Shown piece after piece: positions 9,325 through 17,807 of a stretch of DNA of 64,000 nt. The notes beneath the pieces are model-generated. The model was given only the letters and a program-made list of their open reading frames with translations, was not told where the DNA came from and did no database searches. The number at the start of each line of letters is the position of its first letter. The stretch's first letter is position 1. The translations under genes and the position numbers were made by a program. The DNA is from Neobacillus jeddahensis (GTDB taxonomy: Bacteria > Bacillota > Bacilli > Bacillales > Cytobacillaceae), in NCBI RefSeq assembly GCF_000612625.1, contig NZ_CCAS010000005.1, forward strand, positions 85,226-149,225, written 5' to 3'.

Positions 9325-9807
9325 ATGACAATTGTCTATTGGACAGTGATATCGATATTATTTGTGGTTGCATTTGTGGGATTATTATACCCGATTATTC
9401 CAGGTATATTGTTTTTGTTAGCAGGATTTTTAGTATATGGACTATTTTTTAGCTTTGAGCCGTTTAATTGGCTGTTCTGGTTGATTCAAGGCTTATTTAT
9501 TATTCTGTTGTTTATAGCAGATTATGTAGCAAATCTGATTGGAATAAAAAAATACGGTGGTTCGAAGGCTGGAATATGGGGGAGTACGATCGGAATCTTA
9601 ATTGGCCCGTTTGTCATTCCTGTTTTCGGAATCTTAATTGGCCCGTTTATTGGAGCTATCGCAGCAGAATTAATCGTTAATAAAAGGAATTTTACTGAGA
9701 GCTTAAAAATTGGTTTTGGCTCTGTCATTGGATTTATTAGCAGCATTGTGACAAAGGCTATCATCCAGATCATAATGATTTCATACTTTCTGCTTGTCGT
9801 TCTATAA
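9325..9807 (+). CDS. yqgC: DUF456 membrane protein (YqgC-like)
   Basis: A 160-residue, almost wholly hydrophobic protein with about five membrane segments. It has the DUF456 pattern: LLYPIIPGILFLLAGFLVYG, then DYVANLIGIKKYGGSKAGIWG, then the duplicated phrase ILIGPFVIP / ILIGPFIGA. The duplicated 21-bp DNA underlying that phrase (near 9595 and 9631) is nearly identical. Function unknown. ATG 9325 follows GGTGGCGG. Confidence 0.82.
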   Translation: MTIVYWTVISILFVVAFVGLLYPIIPGILFLLAGFLVYGLFFSFEPFNWLFWLIQGLFIILLFIADYVANLIGIKKYGGSKAGIWGSTIGILIGPFVIPVFGILIGPFIGAIAAELIVNKRNFTESLKIGFGSVIGFISSIVTKAIIQIIMISYFLLVVL

Positions 9808-9856
9808 AATTGTAAAGAAAACTCGCCGATAGGAAAATTATGCTTTCCTATCAGCT

Positions 9857-9880
9857 AAAAAAGCCACCTGAAGAGGTGGC
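9857..9880 (-). terminator. Terminator of the Fnr-like gene
   Basis: GCCACCT / AGGTGGC arms (9863-9869, 9874-9880) followed on the minus strand by six T. A second inverted repeat (GATAGGAAA at 9828-9836, TTTCCTATC at 9844-9852) lies just beyond and may back it up. Confidence 0.8.
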
Positions 9881-9881
9881 C

Positions 9882-10577
9882 CTAATTTAATCCGCAAATT
9901 TCAAAGGCACAATTTTGGCAATCGACCTCTTGTTTTAAATAACCTAAATCCCTCACAGTGAACTTTTGGTTTTCATATAAAATAATCTCATTCTCGCGAA
10001 GTTCCTTTAAGGCACGTTGAATGACTTCCCTTGTTCCATAGGTTAGGTTGGCTAATTCCTGATGTGTGAGGGGTAAATCAATGAGAATTCCGTCCTCTGT
10101 TTTGACTCCATATGAATTACATAAGCGGATGAGGATAGAGTATAAGCCACCCTTTTTTCCATTCATGATTAAATCTTGGCATTTCATTTGTGCCTTTAAA
10201 TACCCGGTGCTAAACCATGACACAAGGGCATTCATTGCTTCTGGGTCTGTCATAATAAAATCTTCAAACTGTTCCTTTTTAATCATAATAAGTTCACAAT
10301 TTGTTAGTGCTTTAGCATAAAATTGGTAATGTGGATTGGCTTTAAATAGTTGGTATTCAACAATTAATTCTTGGTCGTTAAGGATTTTTAAAATGAATTC
10401 CTTCCCCCGTACATGGACTCTTCCGAGTGAAATACTTCCTTTAAGCAATAAATAAACATATTCGACGGGATCCTTTTCATGAAAAAGGACAGAACCTGCT
10501 TTAACCTTTTGAATGGGCTCATGTTTTTGGAAAAATTGGACCATTAAACTATATATGGAAAAAGTGCTATTTTGCAT
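9882..10577 (-). CDS. Crp/Fnr-family regulator with C-terminal iron-sulfur cysteine motif
   Basis: About 231 residues: N-terminal cNMP-binding beta-roll (VKAGSVLFHEKDPVEYVYLLLKGSI), dimer helix, and a C-terminal winged helix (LPLTHQELANLTYGTREVIQRALKEL). The last residues contain DCQNCAFEIC, a C-x2-C-x4-C pattern. B. subtilis Fnr binds its [4Fe-4S] cluster with C-terminal cysteines of just this spacing plus an Asp in the dimer helix, and a matching Asp occurs here in KCQDLIM. It is thus probably an oxygen- or redox-sensing regulator. Start ATG 10577 follows AAAGGAG at 8 bp. sodA is divergent, 416 bp away. Whether it is the orthologue of fnr itself is not settled. Confidence 0.8.
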   Translation of the reverse strand: MQNSTFSIYSLMVQFFQKHEPIQKVKAGSVLFHEKDPVEYVYLLLKGSISLGRVHVRGKEFILKILNDQELIVEYQLFKANPHYQFYAKALTNCELIMIKKEQFEDFIMTDPEAMNALVSWFSTGYLKAQMKCQDLIMNGKKGGLYSILIRLCNSYGVKTEDGILIDLPLTHQELANLTYGTREVIQRALKELRENEIILYENQKFTVRDLGYLKQEVDCQNCAFEICGLN

Positions 10578-10993
10578 ATATGTCACTCCTTTACCTTAAG
10601 AGGAACAACTCACGAGTGGGGTGTTTCCACTTTTTTTAATCCCTTTGATTTGATTAAAATGAATTATGAAAAGCATGTCAACAGGGGTATACCATGATTT
10701 GGAAGCGTTGGTGTGAAGGTATGACAAAAATCGTTGACAGACTGCTGTTTTGATGAATCATGACAATTTTTCGAAAAATAGATTAGAATTGTTTTTTTAA
10801 GAATTTCCCTCCTAGTTTAGGAATAAAAATCTTTGGAATGGGCACTTTAATTATGTTGGAATGAAAGCATTTTATTTGAAACAATGAGTCAACTTTGGTA
10901 TCTTAAGAATAAAGCTTTAGAAATATTCAAAATACATTTTGAATTTCCTAATCTAAGGCCGATTATATTAAACAATACATAGGAGGAATTATC
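10578..10993. promoter_or_regulatory. Divergent intergenic region between the Fnr-like gene and sodA
   Basis: 416 bp of AT-rich DNA. TTGACA at 10734-10739 is the best -35, with AATCAT 17 bp on as a weak -10, but it is 250 bp from sodA. No clear Fnr, PerR or Fur box was found. AGGAGG before sodA is the only firm signal. Confidence 0.4.
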
Positions 10994-11602
10994 ATGGCAT
11001 TTGAATTACCACAATTACCTTACGCTGAAGATGCATTAGAACCACACATTGACAAAGAAACAATGAACATTCACCATACGAGACACCATAACACATATGT
11101 AACAAATCTTAACAATGCATTAGCAGGAAATGAAGAATTGCTTTCTAAATCTGTGGAAGAGGTTATTTCAAATTTGGATGCTGTTCCAGAAGCAGCCCGT
11201 ACGGCAGTTCGCAACAATGGTGGAGGACATGCCAACCATTCATTATTCTGGCAAATCCTTTCTCCAAATGGTGGCGGTGCCCCAACCGGTGAATTAGCTG
11301 ACGCGATCAACAGTAAATTTGGCAGCCTTGACAGTTTTAAAGAAGAGTTTGCTAAAGCTGCAACAACTCGTTTTGGCTCTGGTTGGGCATGGTTAGCCGT
11401 GAATAACGGTGAACTAGAAGTAACTAGCACACCAAATCAAGATTCTCCTTTAATGGAAGGAAAGTCTCCAATTCTTGGTCTTGATGTTTGGGAGCATGCT
11501 TACTATCTTAAATATCAAAACAAACGCCCAGACTATATTGCATCATTCTGGAATGTAGTCAACTGGGATGAAGTTTCAAAACGTTATAGTGCAGCAAAAT
11601 AA
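10994..11602 (+). CDS. sodA: Superoxide dismutase (Mn/Fe), SodA
   Basis: A 202-residue enzyme typical of Bacillus SodA: start [20 protein letters not shown], metal ligands in [16 protein letters not shown], and the C-terminal [18 protein letters not shown]. The GGHANHS and GSGWAWL phrases fit the Mn form. It converts superoxide to peroxide and oxygen in the cytosol. AGGAGGAATT precedes the ATG. It is monocistronic, with a terminator 8 bp after the stop. Position before yqgE and pbpA matches B. subtilis. Confidence 0.96.
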   Translation: MAFELPQLPYAEDALEPHIDKETMNIHHTRHHNTYVTNLNNALAGNEELLSKSVEEVISNLDAVPEAARTAVRNNGGGHANHSLFWQILSPNGGGAPTGELADAINSKFGSLDSFKEEFAKAATTRFGSGWAWLAVNNGELEVTSTPNQDSPLMEGKSPILGLDVWEHAYYLKYQNKRPDYIASFWNVVNWDEVSKRYSAAK

Positions 11603-11610
11603 TGGAGTGA

Positions 11611-11638
11611 AAAAGGCAGCTTGCAAAAGCTGTCTTTT
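11611..11638 (+). terminator. Terminator of sodA
   Basis: AAAAGGCAGCTT / AAGCTGTCTTTT (12 bp, one G-U pair, 4-base loop), followed by T-rich sequence. Confidence 0.75.
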
Positions 11639-11681
11639 CATTTTCTATAAAAAGTGAATAAGGAACTCGTACTTGTAAAAG

Positions 11682-11710
11682 ACTACCCTTAAGAAAAAGG
11701 GGAGTTTTTT
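11682..11710 (+). promoter_or_regulatory. Hairpin covering the yqgE ribosome-binding site
   Basis: ACTACCCTT (11682-11690) can pair with AAGGGGAGT (11697-11705), with one mismatch, and is followed by six T directly before the yqgE ATG. The right arm contains the Shine-Dalgarno sequence. It could act as an attenuator or hide the ribosome site; it may also be chance. Confidence 0.4.
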
Positions 11711-12928
11711 ATGGGAAAGAAATTTAAAATTCTAGGTGATGTGGTATTAACCAAAGATTTATCACTTTTGTTAATTATAGGAGGTTTATACTCTTTGAGT
11801 GTGGCTTTGTCTAATACATTTGTGAATATTTATCTTTGGAAGCAAACAGGAAGGTACTCAGATCTTGCTCTGTATAACCTCGCAATTGTCGTCTTACAAT
11901 TGTTAACATTTATCTTAGCAGGGCGCTGGGCTAAGAAAATTGACAGGGTGATTGTGCTAAGAATTGGTGTCATCTTCTTGGCCTTGTTTTACTTAGCCGT
12001 CTTAATTACAGGAACAAGGGCAGCCACCTACTTACTTTTATTAGGGAGCCTGCTTGGAATTGGTTACGGTTTCTATTGGCTAGCCTACAATGTCTTAACC
12101 TTTGAAATTACCGAACCAGAGACAAGAGATTTTTTTAATGGCTTTTTAGGGATCTTAAGTTCTGCCGGGGGGATGATTGGTCCGATTGCAGCAGGGATTA
12201 TCATTACGAGGCTTGAAAAATTCACTGGTTATACATTTGTTTTTGGTCTGTCGTTAGCATTATTCGCACTTGCTGTTTTTATGAGTTTCTCAATAAAACC
12301 TAGACCTGCAATGGGTAGGTACTGCTTTAAACGGATATTAGAGGAAAGAAAACTAAATGAAAATTGGCGTCTCATTACCAATGCCCATTTCTTTCAGGGC
12401 CTTAGAGAAGGGACGTTTTTATTTGTTATCTCCGTATTCGTTTATATTTCGACGGGAAGTGAAATGGCTTTAGGGACCTTTGGCCTGATTAATTCAGGAA
12501 TATCTTTTATTGCCTATTTTTTAGCCTCGAGGATGATCAAAAAAGACTTTCGAAAAAAAGCCATCCTAATTGGAGGAATCATCTTATATGCAGCAGTCCT
12601 TCTGATTATATGGGATGTAAATTTCGTAAAATTATTAATTTATGCAGGGATGATTGCGGTTGCTTATCCAGTATTGCTCGTCCCTTATATGTCTACCACT
12701 TATGATGTCATTGGGATTGGCTGGAAAGCGGCTGAAATGAGGATTGAGTATATTGTGGTGCGGGAGATTTTCTTGAACTTTGGCAGAATTATATCCATTC
12801 TTTCTTTTTTAGCGGCCGTAACCTGGTTTAATGAGGAAAAGAGTATTCCCATTTTACTGTTGATTTTAGGTGCTGGGCATGTACTAATTTATTTATTCGT
12901 TCGGAGAGTACAATTACCAACAGCTTAA
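11711..12928 (+). CDS. yqgE: MFS transporter YqgE
   Basis: A 405-residue protein with about twelve transmembrane segments and major facilitator organisation: NTFVNIYLWKQTGRYSDLALYNL in the first half, GRWAKKIDRVIVLRIG as the loop 2-3 basic motif, and a cytosolic stretch near residues 200-220. It matches B. subtilis YqgE by length and position (between sodA and pbpA). Substrate is unknown. ATG 11711 follows AAGGGGAG, which lies inside a hairpin. Confidence 0.85.
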   Translation: MGKKFKILGDVVLTKDLSLLLIIGGLYSLSVALSNTFVNIYLWKQTGRYSDLALYNLAIVVLQLLTFILAGRWAKKIDRVIVLRIGVIFLALFYLAVLITGTRAATYLLLLGSLLGIGYGFYWLAYNVLTFEITEPETRDFFNGFLGILSSAGGMIGPIAAGIIITRLEKFTGYTFVFGLSLALFALAVFMSFSIKPRPAMGRYCFKRILEERKLNENWRLITNAHFFQGLREGTFLFVISVFVYISTGSEMALGTFGLINSGISFIAYFLASRMIKKDFRKKAILIGGIILYAAVLLIIWDVNFVKLLIYAGMIAVAYPVLLVPYMSTTYDVIGIGWKAAEMRIEYIVVREIFLNFGRIISILSFLAAVTWFNEEKSIPILLLILGAGHVLIYLFVRRVQLPTA

Positions 12929-12986
12929 TTAGTGAATAACTGCATTCAAGTTTAAAAGGTGATCAGCGAGTTAAAAAAGTTAACGT

Positions 12987-13037
12987 AAAAGGACGTATGT
13001 TAATTCATTAAGTGAATTAACATACGTCCTTTTTTTA
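12987..13037 (+). terminator. Very strong terminator after yqgE
   Basis: A perfect 21-bp inverted repeat (12987-13007 with 13013-13033, 5-base loop TTAAG) ending in a T tract to 13037. The flanking A tract means it could also work on the minus strand. Confidence 0.9.
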
Positions 13038-13450
13038 CATTTGCAAGTGGTTGAAAAATAAAAAAATAGGAAACCAAATTTTTCTTGATAGCTCTTAGTA
13101 GTAATTGTGCCTTTTTTTCTTTAAAATGATGTAATACGGTAAATGTAGTTTGCGCCTTGATACGGAAGAGTAAGAAAGATGGTCAGAATAATATTCCATA
13201 CAATAATACTCCAAAATATTTTATAATAGAAGTTGAATGATAAGTGGATTAGGGAAAGTAAAATAGAGGCTAATTAAAGGAATGCAAGGATTTATGTTCT
13301 AGAAACAGCTCCTATTTTAGTTGTTTGGAAGATTTTATGTTTCATATCGAGACAAGAACATAAAATTTATCTCGCCTAAAGGCGTTAAATCATTTTATGA
13401 TAAAAGGAACTAGTTTCAAAATGGTAGTACAAGTGGGAGGATTGTCCAGA
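13038..13450. other. AT-rich leader region before pbpA
   Basis: About 410 bp without a convincing gene. TATAAT at 13222-13227 is a possible -10 without a good -35. The only other firm signal is GGGAGG at 13435-13440, the ribosome site that points to the TTG start of pbpA. Confidence 0.4.
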
Positions 13451-15613
13451 TTGAAGAAAAGTAAGCAGAAAAAAAAATCAAATATTTCATTCAGATTGAA
13501 CTTAATCTTTTTTTGCGTCTTTATATTATTTGCTACATTAATTTTAAGACTAGGAATAGTACAAATTGTTTTTGGTGAAGATTACAAACGGGAAATCGAA
13601 CAAAAAGAGGTTGTACCCATCAATTCATCAGTCCCTCGTGGGAAAATATATGATACCAATGGAAAATTAGTGGTTGGAAATACGCCTTTAAAAGCAATTA
13701 CTTATACACGCTCCACTTCAGTTAAACAGGATGAAATGTTAGATATTGCTAAAAAATTAGCTAATCTGATTAGTAAAGACTCCGAAGAAGATTTCAAATT
13801 AATAACAAAAAGAGATCGCCAAGACTATTGGATTATGAACCACCCAGATGAAGCCACTGCAAAAATAAAGAAAGCAGATAAAGAAAGATTAGAGAAAAAA
13901 GAGTTGGATAAAAAGGAATATGATAAAGAAATATATGATTTAACGAGGGAAAGAATTACTGAGGAAGAATTAAATTCCTTTTCTAAGCAAGAGCTCGAAG
14001 TATTAGCTATATTTCGTGAGATGTCAAGTGGAACAACGCTGTCACCTCACATCATCAAAAACAAAAATGTGACAGATGAAGAATATGCGATTGTCAGTGA
14101 ACACTTGGATACTTTACCAGGGGTAGATACCACATCTGACTGGGATCGATATTTTGCCTTTAAAGATGATAAGGGAAATGGCCCTTTGAGCTCAGTTTTA
14201 GGAAAGGTGACTAGCTCAAAAGAGGGATTGCCAAAAGACAGTCTTGATTATTTATTGTCTAAAGGATATAGCAGAAATGATCGTGTCGGTAAGAGCTATA
14301 TTGAGAGCCAATATGAAGATGTTCTCCAAGGTCAAAAGGAAACGGTAAAGAACGTGACAGATAAAGCAGGTAATGTTTTGGAATCTCAGGTATATCGAGA
14401 AGGAAAGAGTGGGAATGACTTAGTATTGTCCATTGATATCGAGTTTCAAAAAAGGGTGGATGAGATTATTGAACAGAAACTAGGGAGTGCTAGAGCAGGT
14501 CAGCCCTACATGGATCGGACCTTGGTTTCTGTCATGAATCCAAAAACCGGAGAGATGCTTGCGATGTCGGGCAAACAATATGTGAAGGATAAAGAAACAA
14601 ACAAAACAGAGGTACAGGATTTTGCATTAGGAAACATGACAACTTCTTATTCAATGGGGTCGGCTGTAAAAGGAGCAACTGTTTTAACAGGTTATCAAAC
14701 AGGTGCCATCAAACCAGGGGACTACCTTAATGATAGACCATTAAAGTTTAAAGGAACCCAGGTAAAGAAATCCTGGAATACCAGTGGATTTGGTTCAATC
14801 AATGATTTATATGCATTAAAAAGATCCTCAAATGTATACATGTTCTTAACGGCGATGAAAATTGGTGGTCAACAAACGTATGTTCCTAATGGACCATTAA
14901 CGATCGATAAAGTTGCGGCCATTAATACATTTAGAAAAAATTTCGCTGAATTTGGGTTAGGGATAAGAACAGGTATAGACCTTCCTGGAGAACAAACAGG
15001 TTACGGTGGCGGACAAATCCCGGCCGATGCTGGTAAGGTGCTCGATTTTGCAATCGGACAATATGATACCTATACACCACTGCAGCTTGTTCAGTATATC
15101 TCAACGATTGCCAATGGTGGATATCGGATTCAACCACATATAGTTAAAGAGATCCATGAACCGAATAATACGGGGGAACTCGGACCGATTATTGAGGAGA
15201 TAGCCCCAACTGTTTTAAATAGAATTGACATGAAAGATAGCTGGATTGACCATGTTAAGGATGGCTTAGAATTAGTTGTTAATGATCCACAAGGGACAGG
15301 ATATGGTACGATTAAAAATAAACAATATAAGATCGCTGGTAAAACTGGAACAGCCCAAGCCTTATATGATGGCCCCTTAGGTGGTCACCCAATGCTATGG
15401 AATGTGACCTTTGTTGGCTATGCTCCCTACGATAATCCTGAAATAGCGGTTTCCGTTGTTGTTCCATGGTCTACTACTGATGCTACACATGTTAATTTAG
15501 AAATCGCTGATGAAGTTTTTAAAGCCTATTTTGAATTAAAAGAGAAGCATTTAAATGAAGGAAAAACGGGTTCAGAAGGAACAGAAGGTACTCAAACGAT
15601 CGATAATAATTAA
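13451..15613 (+). CDS. pbpA: Class B penicillin-binding protein PbpA (PBP2A-like transpeptidase)
   Basis: About 720 residues: short basic cytosolic tail, one membrane anchor (LNLIFFCVFILFATLILRLG), a PBP-dimer domain (VPRGKIYDTNGKLVV), and a transpeptidase domain with the three active-site motifs SAVK (catalytic Ser), SSN and KTGTAQ. It crosslinks peptidoglycan during sidewall growth; B. subtilis pbpA at this locus is elongation-specific. A 60-residue Lys/Glu-rich insertion (near residues 120-180) sits in the dimerisation part. TTG 13451 is 10 bp after GGGAGG; the upstream in-frame ATG 13397 has no ribosome site, so the start is a judgement. Confidence 0.93.
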   Translation: MKKSKQKKKSNISFRLNLIFFCVFILFATLILRLGIVQIVFGEDYKREIEQKEVVPINSSVPRGKIYDTNGKLVVGNTPLKAITYTRSTSVKQDEMLDIAKKLANLISKDSEEDFKLITKRDRQDYWIMNHPDEATAKIKKADKERLEKKELDKKEYDKEIYDLTRERITEEELNSFSKQELEVLAIFREMSSGTTLSPHIIKNKNVTDEEYAIVSEHLDTLPGVDTTSDWDRYFAFKDDKGNGPLSSVLGKVTSSKEGLPKDSLDYLLSKGYSRNDRVGKSYIESQYEDVLQGQKETVKNVTDKAGNVLESQVYREGKSGNDLVLSIDIEFQKRVDEIIEQKLGSARAGQPYMDRTLVSVMNPKTGEMLAMSGKQYVKDKETNKTEVQDFALGNMTTSYSMGSAVKGATVLTGYQTGAIKPGDYLNDRPLKFKGTQVKKSWNTSGFGSINDLYALKRSSNVYMFLTAMKIGGQQTYVPNGPLTIDKVAAINTFRKNFAEFGLGIRTGIDLPGEQTGYGGGQIPADAGKVLDFAIGQYDTYTPLQLVQYISTIANGGYRIQPHIVKEIHEPNNTGELGPIIEEIAPTVLNRIDMKDSWIDHVKDGLELVVNDPQGTGYGTIKNKQYKIAGKTGTAQALYDGPLGGHPMLWNVTFVGYAPYDNPEIAVSVVVPWSTTDATHVNLEIADEVFKAYFELKEKHLNEGKTGSEGTEGTQTIDNN

Positions 15614-15626
15614 AGAAATCGACTTT

Positions 15627-15697
15627 ACCCTTTTAGGGAGACTAAAAAGACGAACATGATGTTAATGTTCCGAAAGTCTTCCTAAGAGGGTTTTTTT
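15627..15697 (+). terminator. Terminator of pbpA
   Basis: Long hairpin: ACCCTTTTAGGGAGACT (15627-15643) pairs with AGTCTTCCTAAGAGGGT (15675-15691) with G-U pairs, followed by seven T. Confidence 0.85.
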
Positions 15698-15772
15698 ATG
15701 TTTTTGAATCTTAAGGCCAATTTATGTAGAAGATAAAATATCCTTATCCTATTTACAGGGTATTAATCTAAC

Positions 15773-15834
15773 TTTACAAAACCTTTACATTCAATTCAAA
15801 CACGCTTTACAGTTATACCTTATTCTTATATATG
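15773..15834 (+). promoter_or_regulatory. PHO box (PhoP sites) and promoter of the pst operon
   Basis: Four TT[TC]A[CA]A hexamers start at 15773, 15784, 15795 and 15806, exactly 11 bp apart: TTTACA, TTTACA, TTCAAA, TTTACA. This is the Bacillus PhoP-P binding pattern. The last repeat lies where a -35 would be, 17 bp before TATATG (15829-15834). Induction under phosphate starvation through PhoPR follows from this. Confidence 0.85.
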
Positions 15835-15883
15835 TAAGGCAGACAAACATTATCACCACCAAATTTTAGGGGGAATAAAGGAA

Positions 15884-16804
15884 ATGAAAAGTTCGAAAAA
15901 ATTAGGCCTACCAACAGTATTCGCAGCGTTAATGGTATTTACAGCTGCATGTGGAGGCGAAACCTCTTCGGATAAAACAGAAGGGAAAGACAACACTAAA
16001 ACTGAAGAGAAACAAGAACTTTCTGGATCATTATCCATTTCTGGGTCATCTGCAATGCAACCACTAGTAGCAGCTGCTGCAGAGGAATTCATGGCTGAAA
16101 ATCCAAATGTAGATGTGCAAGTTCAAGCGGGTGGGTCTGGGACAGGCTTATCGCAAGTATCTGAGGGATCAGTTCAAATTGGGAATTCCGATGTATTCGC
16201 TGAAGAAAAAGAAGGTATTCCGGCTGATGAGCTTGTTGATCATAAAGTAGCGGTTGTAGGAATGACAGCTGCTGTAAATCCTAAAGTAGGCATTAAAGAT
16301 ATTAAAAAAGAGGACTTAATAAAAGTATTTACTGGAAAAATCACAAACTGGAAAGAACTTGGTGGAGCAGATCAAAAAATCGTACTTGTAAACCGTCCAG
16401 ATTCTTCAGGAACACGTGCGGTATTCAATAAGTTTGCTCTTGATGGCGCAACACCGGCTGAAGGAATTACTGAAGATTCTTCTAACACAGTTAAAAAGAT
16501 CATTAACGAAACAGACGGAGCAATTGGTTATCTTGCATTCTCATACTTCACTGATGATACGGTAACACCACTTGCAATCGATGGCGTAGAACCAACTGAA
16601 GAAAATGTACAATCCGGAACATTCCCAGTATGGGCTTACGAACATTCTTATACTAAAGGTGAAGCTGACGGATTAGCAAAAACGTTCCTTGACTACATGA
16701 TGTCAGATGATATCCAAAATAACCTTCTTAAGGAACAAGGATATCTTCCTGTTACAAAAATGGAAGTTGAACGTGATGCTGAAGGAAAACAAACAGATAA
16801 ATAA
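15884..16804 (+). CDS. pstS: Phosphate-binding lipoprotein PstS
   Basis: 306 residues with a lipoprotein signal (KKLGLPTVFAALMVFTAACGG; Cys of TAAC is the lipid site) and a PBP-like domain with the phosphate-binding phrases SGSSAMQP, AGGSGTGLSQ, GNSDVFAEEK and RPDSSGTRAVF. It binds extracellular phosphate and hands it to PstCA. First gene of the pst operon, 50 bp downstream of the PHO box promoter; GGGGGAATAAAGG precedes ATG. Confidence 0.95.
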   Translation: MKSSKKLGLPTVFAALMVFTAACGGETSSDKTEGKDNTKTEEKQELSGSLSISGSSAMQPLVAAAAEEFMAENPNVDVQVQAGGSGTGLSQVSEGSVQIGNSDVFAEEKEGIPADELVDHKVAVVGMTAAVNPKVGIKDIKKEDLIKVFTGKITNWKELGGADQKIVLVNRPDSSGTRAVFNKFALDGATPAEGITEDSSNTVKKIINETDGAIGYLAFSYFTDDTVTPLAIDGVEPTEENVQSGTFPVWAYEHSYTKGEADGLAKTFLDYMMSDDIQNNLLKEQGYLPVTKMEVERDAEGKQTDK

Positions 16805-16826
16805 TAGTAAGGTCCAATAAGGAACG

Positions 16827-16852
16827 GGGTAAATGTGATTGCGCATTTACCC
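16827..16852 (+). promoter_or_regulatory. Stem-loop between pstS and pstC
   Basis: GGGTAAATG / CATTTACCC with an 8-base loop and no strong T tract. In B. subtilis pstS mRNA is more abundant than the distal pst mRNA, and a hairpin here could protect the pstS end or cause partial termination. The role is inference. Confidence 0.55.
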
Positions 16853-16886
16853 TATTATCTCGTAATTTAGGAGTGAGTGGTGCATT

Positions 16887-17807
16887 ATGGAAAAGTTAGC
16901 TCCTGCAAAAGACAGGTTAGTGAAATCAAAACAAAATTGGGTTGATGGTGAATTAAGAGGGAAAATTCTCGTTCTTTTATGTGCAGTTATTATGATAACT
17001 GCTACTATTTCGATTACAATTTTCTTAGGTACAAAGGGTTTGCAATCATTCATAAAAAATGGAGTAAGTCTTATTGAGTTCATAACAAGTACGAAATGGA
17101 ATCCTACTAATCAGGCCAATCCAGAATATGGAGTTTTACCATTTATTTTTGGATCCTTCGCTGTAACGTTCCTTGCTGCAATTATAGCAGCACCATTAGG
17201 AATTGGCGGGGCCATTTTTATGACGGAGATCGCTCCATCCTGGGGAAGAAAAATTTTACAGCCAGTTATAGAGCTTTTAGTTGGGATTCCATCCGTAGTT
17301 TATGGTTTCATAGGGCTTACAGTTCTAGTACCATTTATCAGAGAACATGTCGGAGGATTAGGTTTCAGCTTACTCTCTGGTATGATTGTACTTTCCATTA
17401 TGATTTTACCCACTATAACAACAATTGCCACTGACGCAATAAGTTCTCTGCCAAAAAGCTTACGAGAAGGTTCATATGCTCTTGGCGCAACTCGCTGGCA
17501 AACGATCAGGAAGGTGCTAATCCCTGCTGCACTTCCATCCCTACTGACGGCAATTGTACTGGGGATGGCAAGAGCATTTGGTGAAGCTCTTGCAGTCCAA
17601 ATGGTAATCGGAAACGTAAGAAATTTACCAACAAGTATTTTGGACGCTTCGGCAACTTTAACGACGATCATTACCTTAAATATGGGTCATACGACATATG
17701 GCAGTGTGGAAAATAATACGCTTTGGTCCATGGGATTGATTCTATTAGTTATGTCGTTTGCGTTTATTCTCCTTATCCGCTATCTTTCATCAAGGAGGAA
17801 ACTATAA
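16887..17807 (+). CDS. pstC: Phosphate ABC transporter permease PstC
   Basis: 306 residues with six predicted helices; the permease loop EAA-type motif appears as LPKSLREGSYALGATRWQTIRKVLIPAALP. The long N-terminal periplasmic-side segment with STKWNPTNQANPEYGVLPF is characteristic of PstC. It forms the channel with PstA. GGAGTGAGTGG precedes the ATG, and the stop overlaps the pstA start (TAATG). Confidence 0.94.
   Translation: MEKLAPAKDRLVKSKQNWVDGELRGKILVLLCAVIMITATISITIFLGTKGLQSFIKNGVSLIEFITSTKWNPTNQANPEYGVLPFIFGSFAVTFLAAIIAAPLGIGGAIFMTEIAPSWGRKILQPVIELLVGIPSVVYGFIGLTVLVPFIREHVGGLGFSLLSGMIVLSIMILPTITTIATDAISSLPKSLREGSYALGATRWQTIRKVLIPAALPSLLTAIVLGMARAFGEALAVQMVIGNVRNLPTSILDASATLTTIITLNMGHTTYGSVENNTLWSMGLILLVMSFAFILLIRYLSSRRKL

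Noticed and set aside
10711..10728. Possible Fnr box TGTGA-N6-GACAA
   Set aside because: Only the left half fits TGTGA-N6-TCACA; the right half matches poorly, so it is not called.
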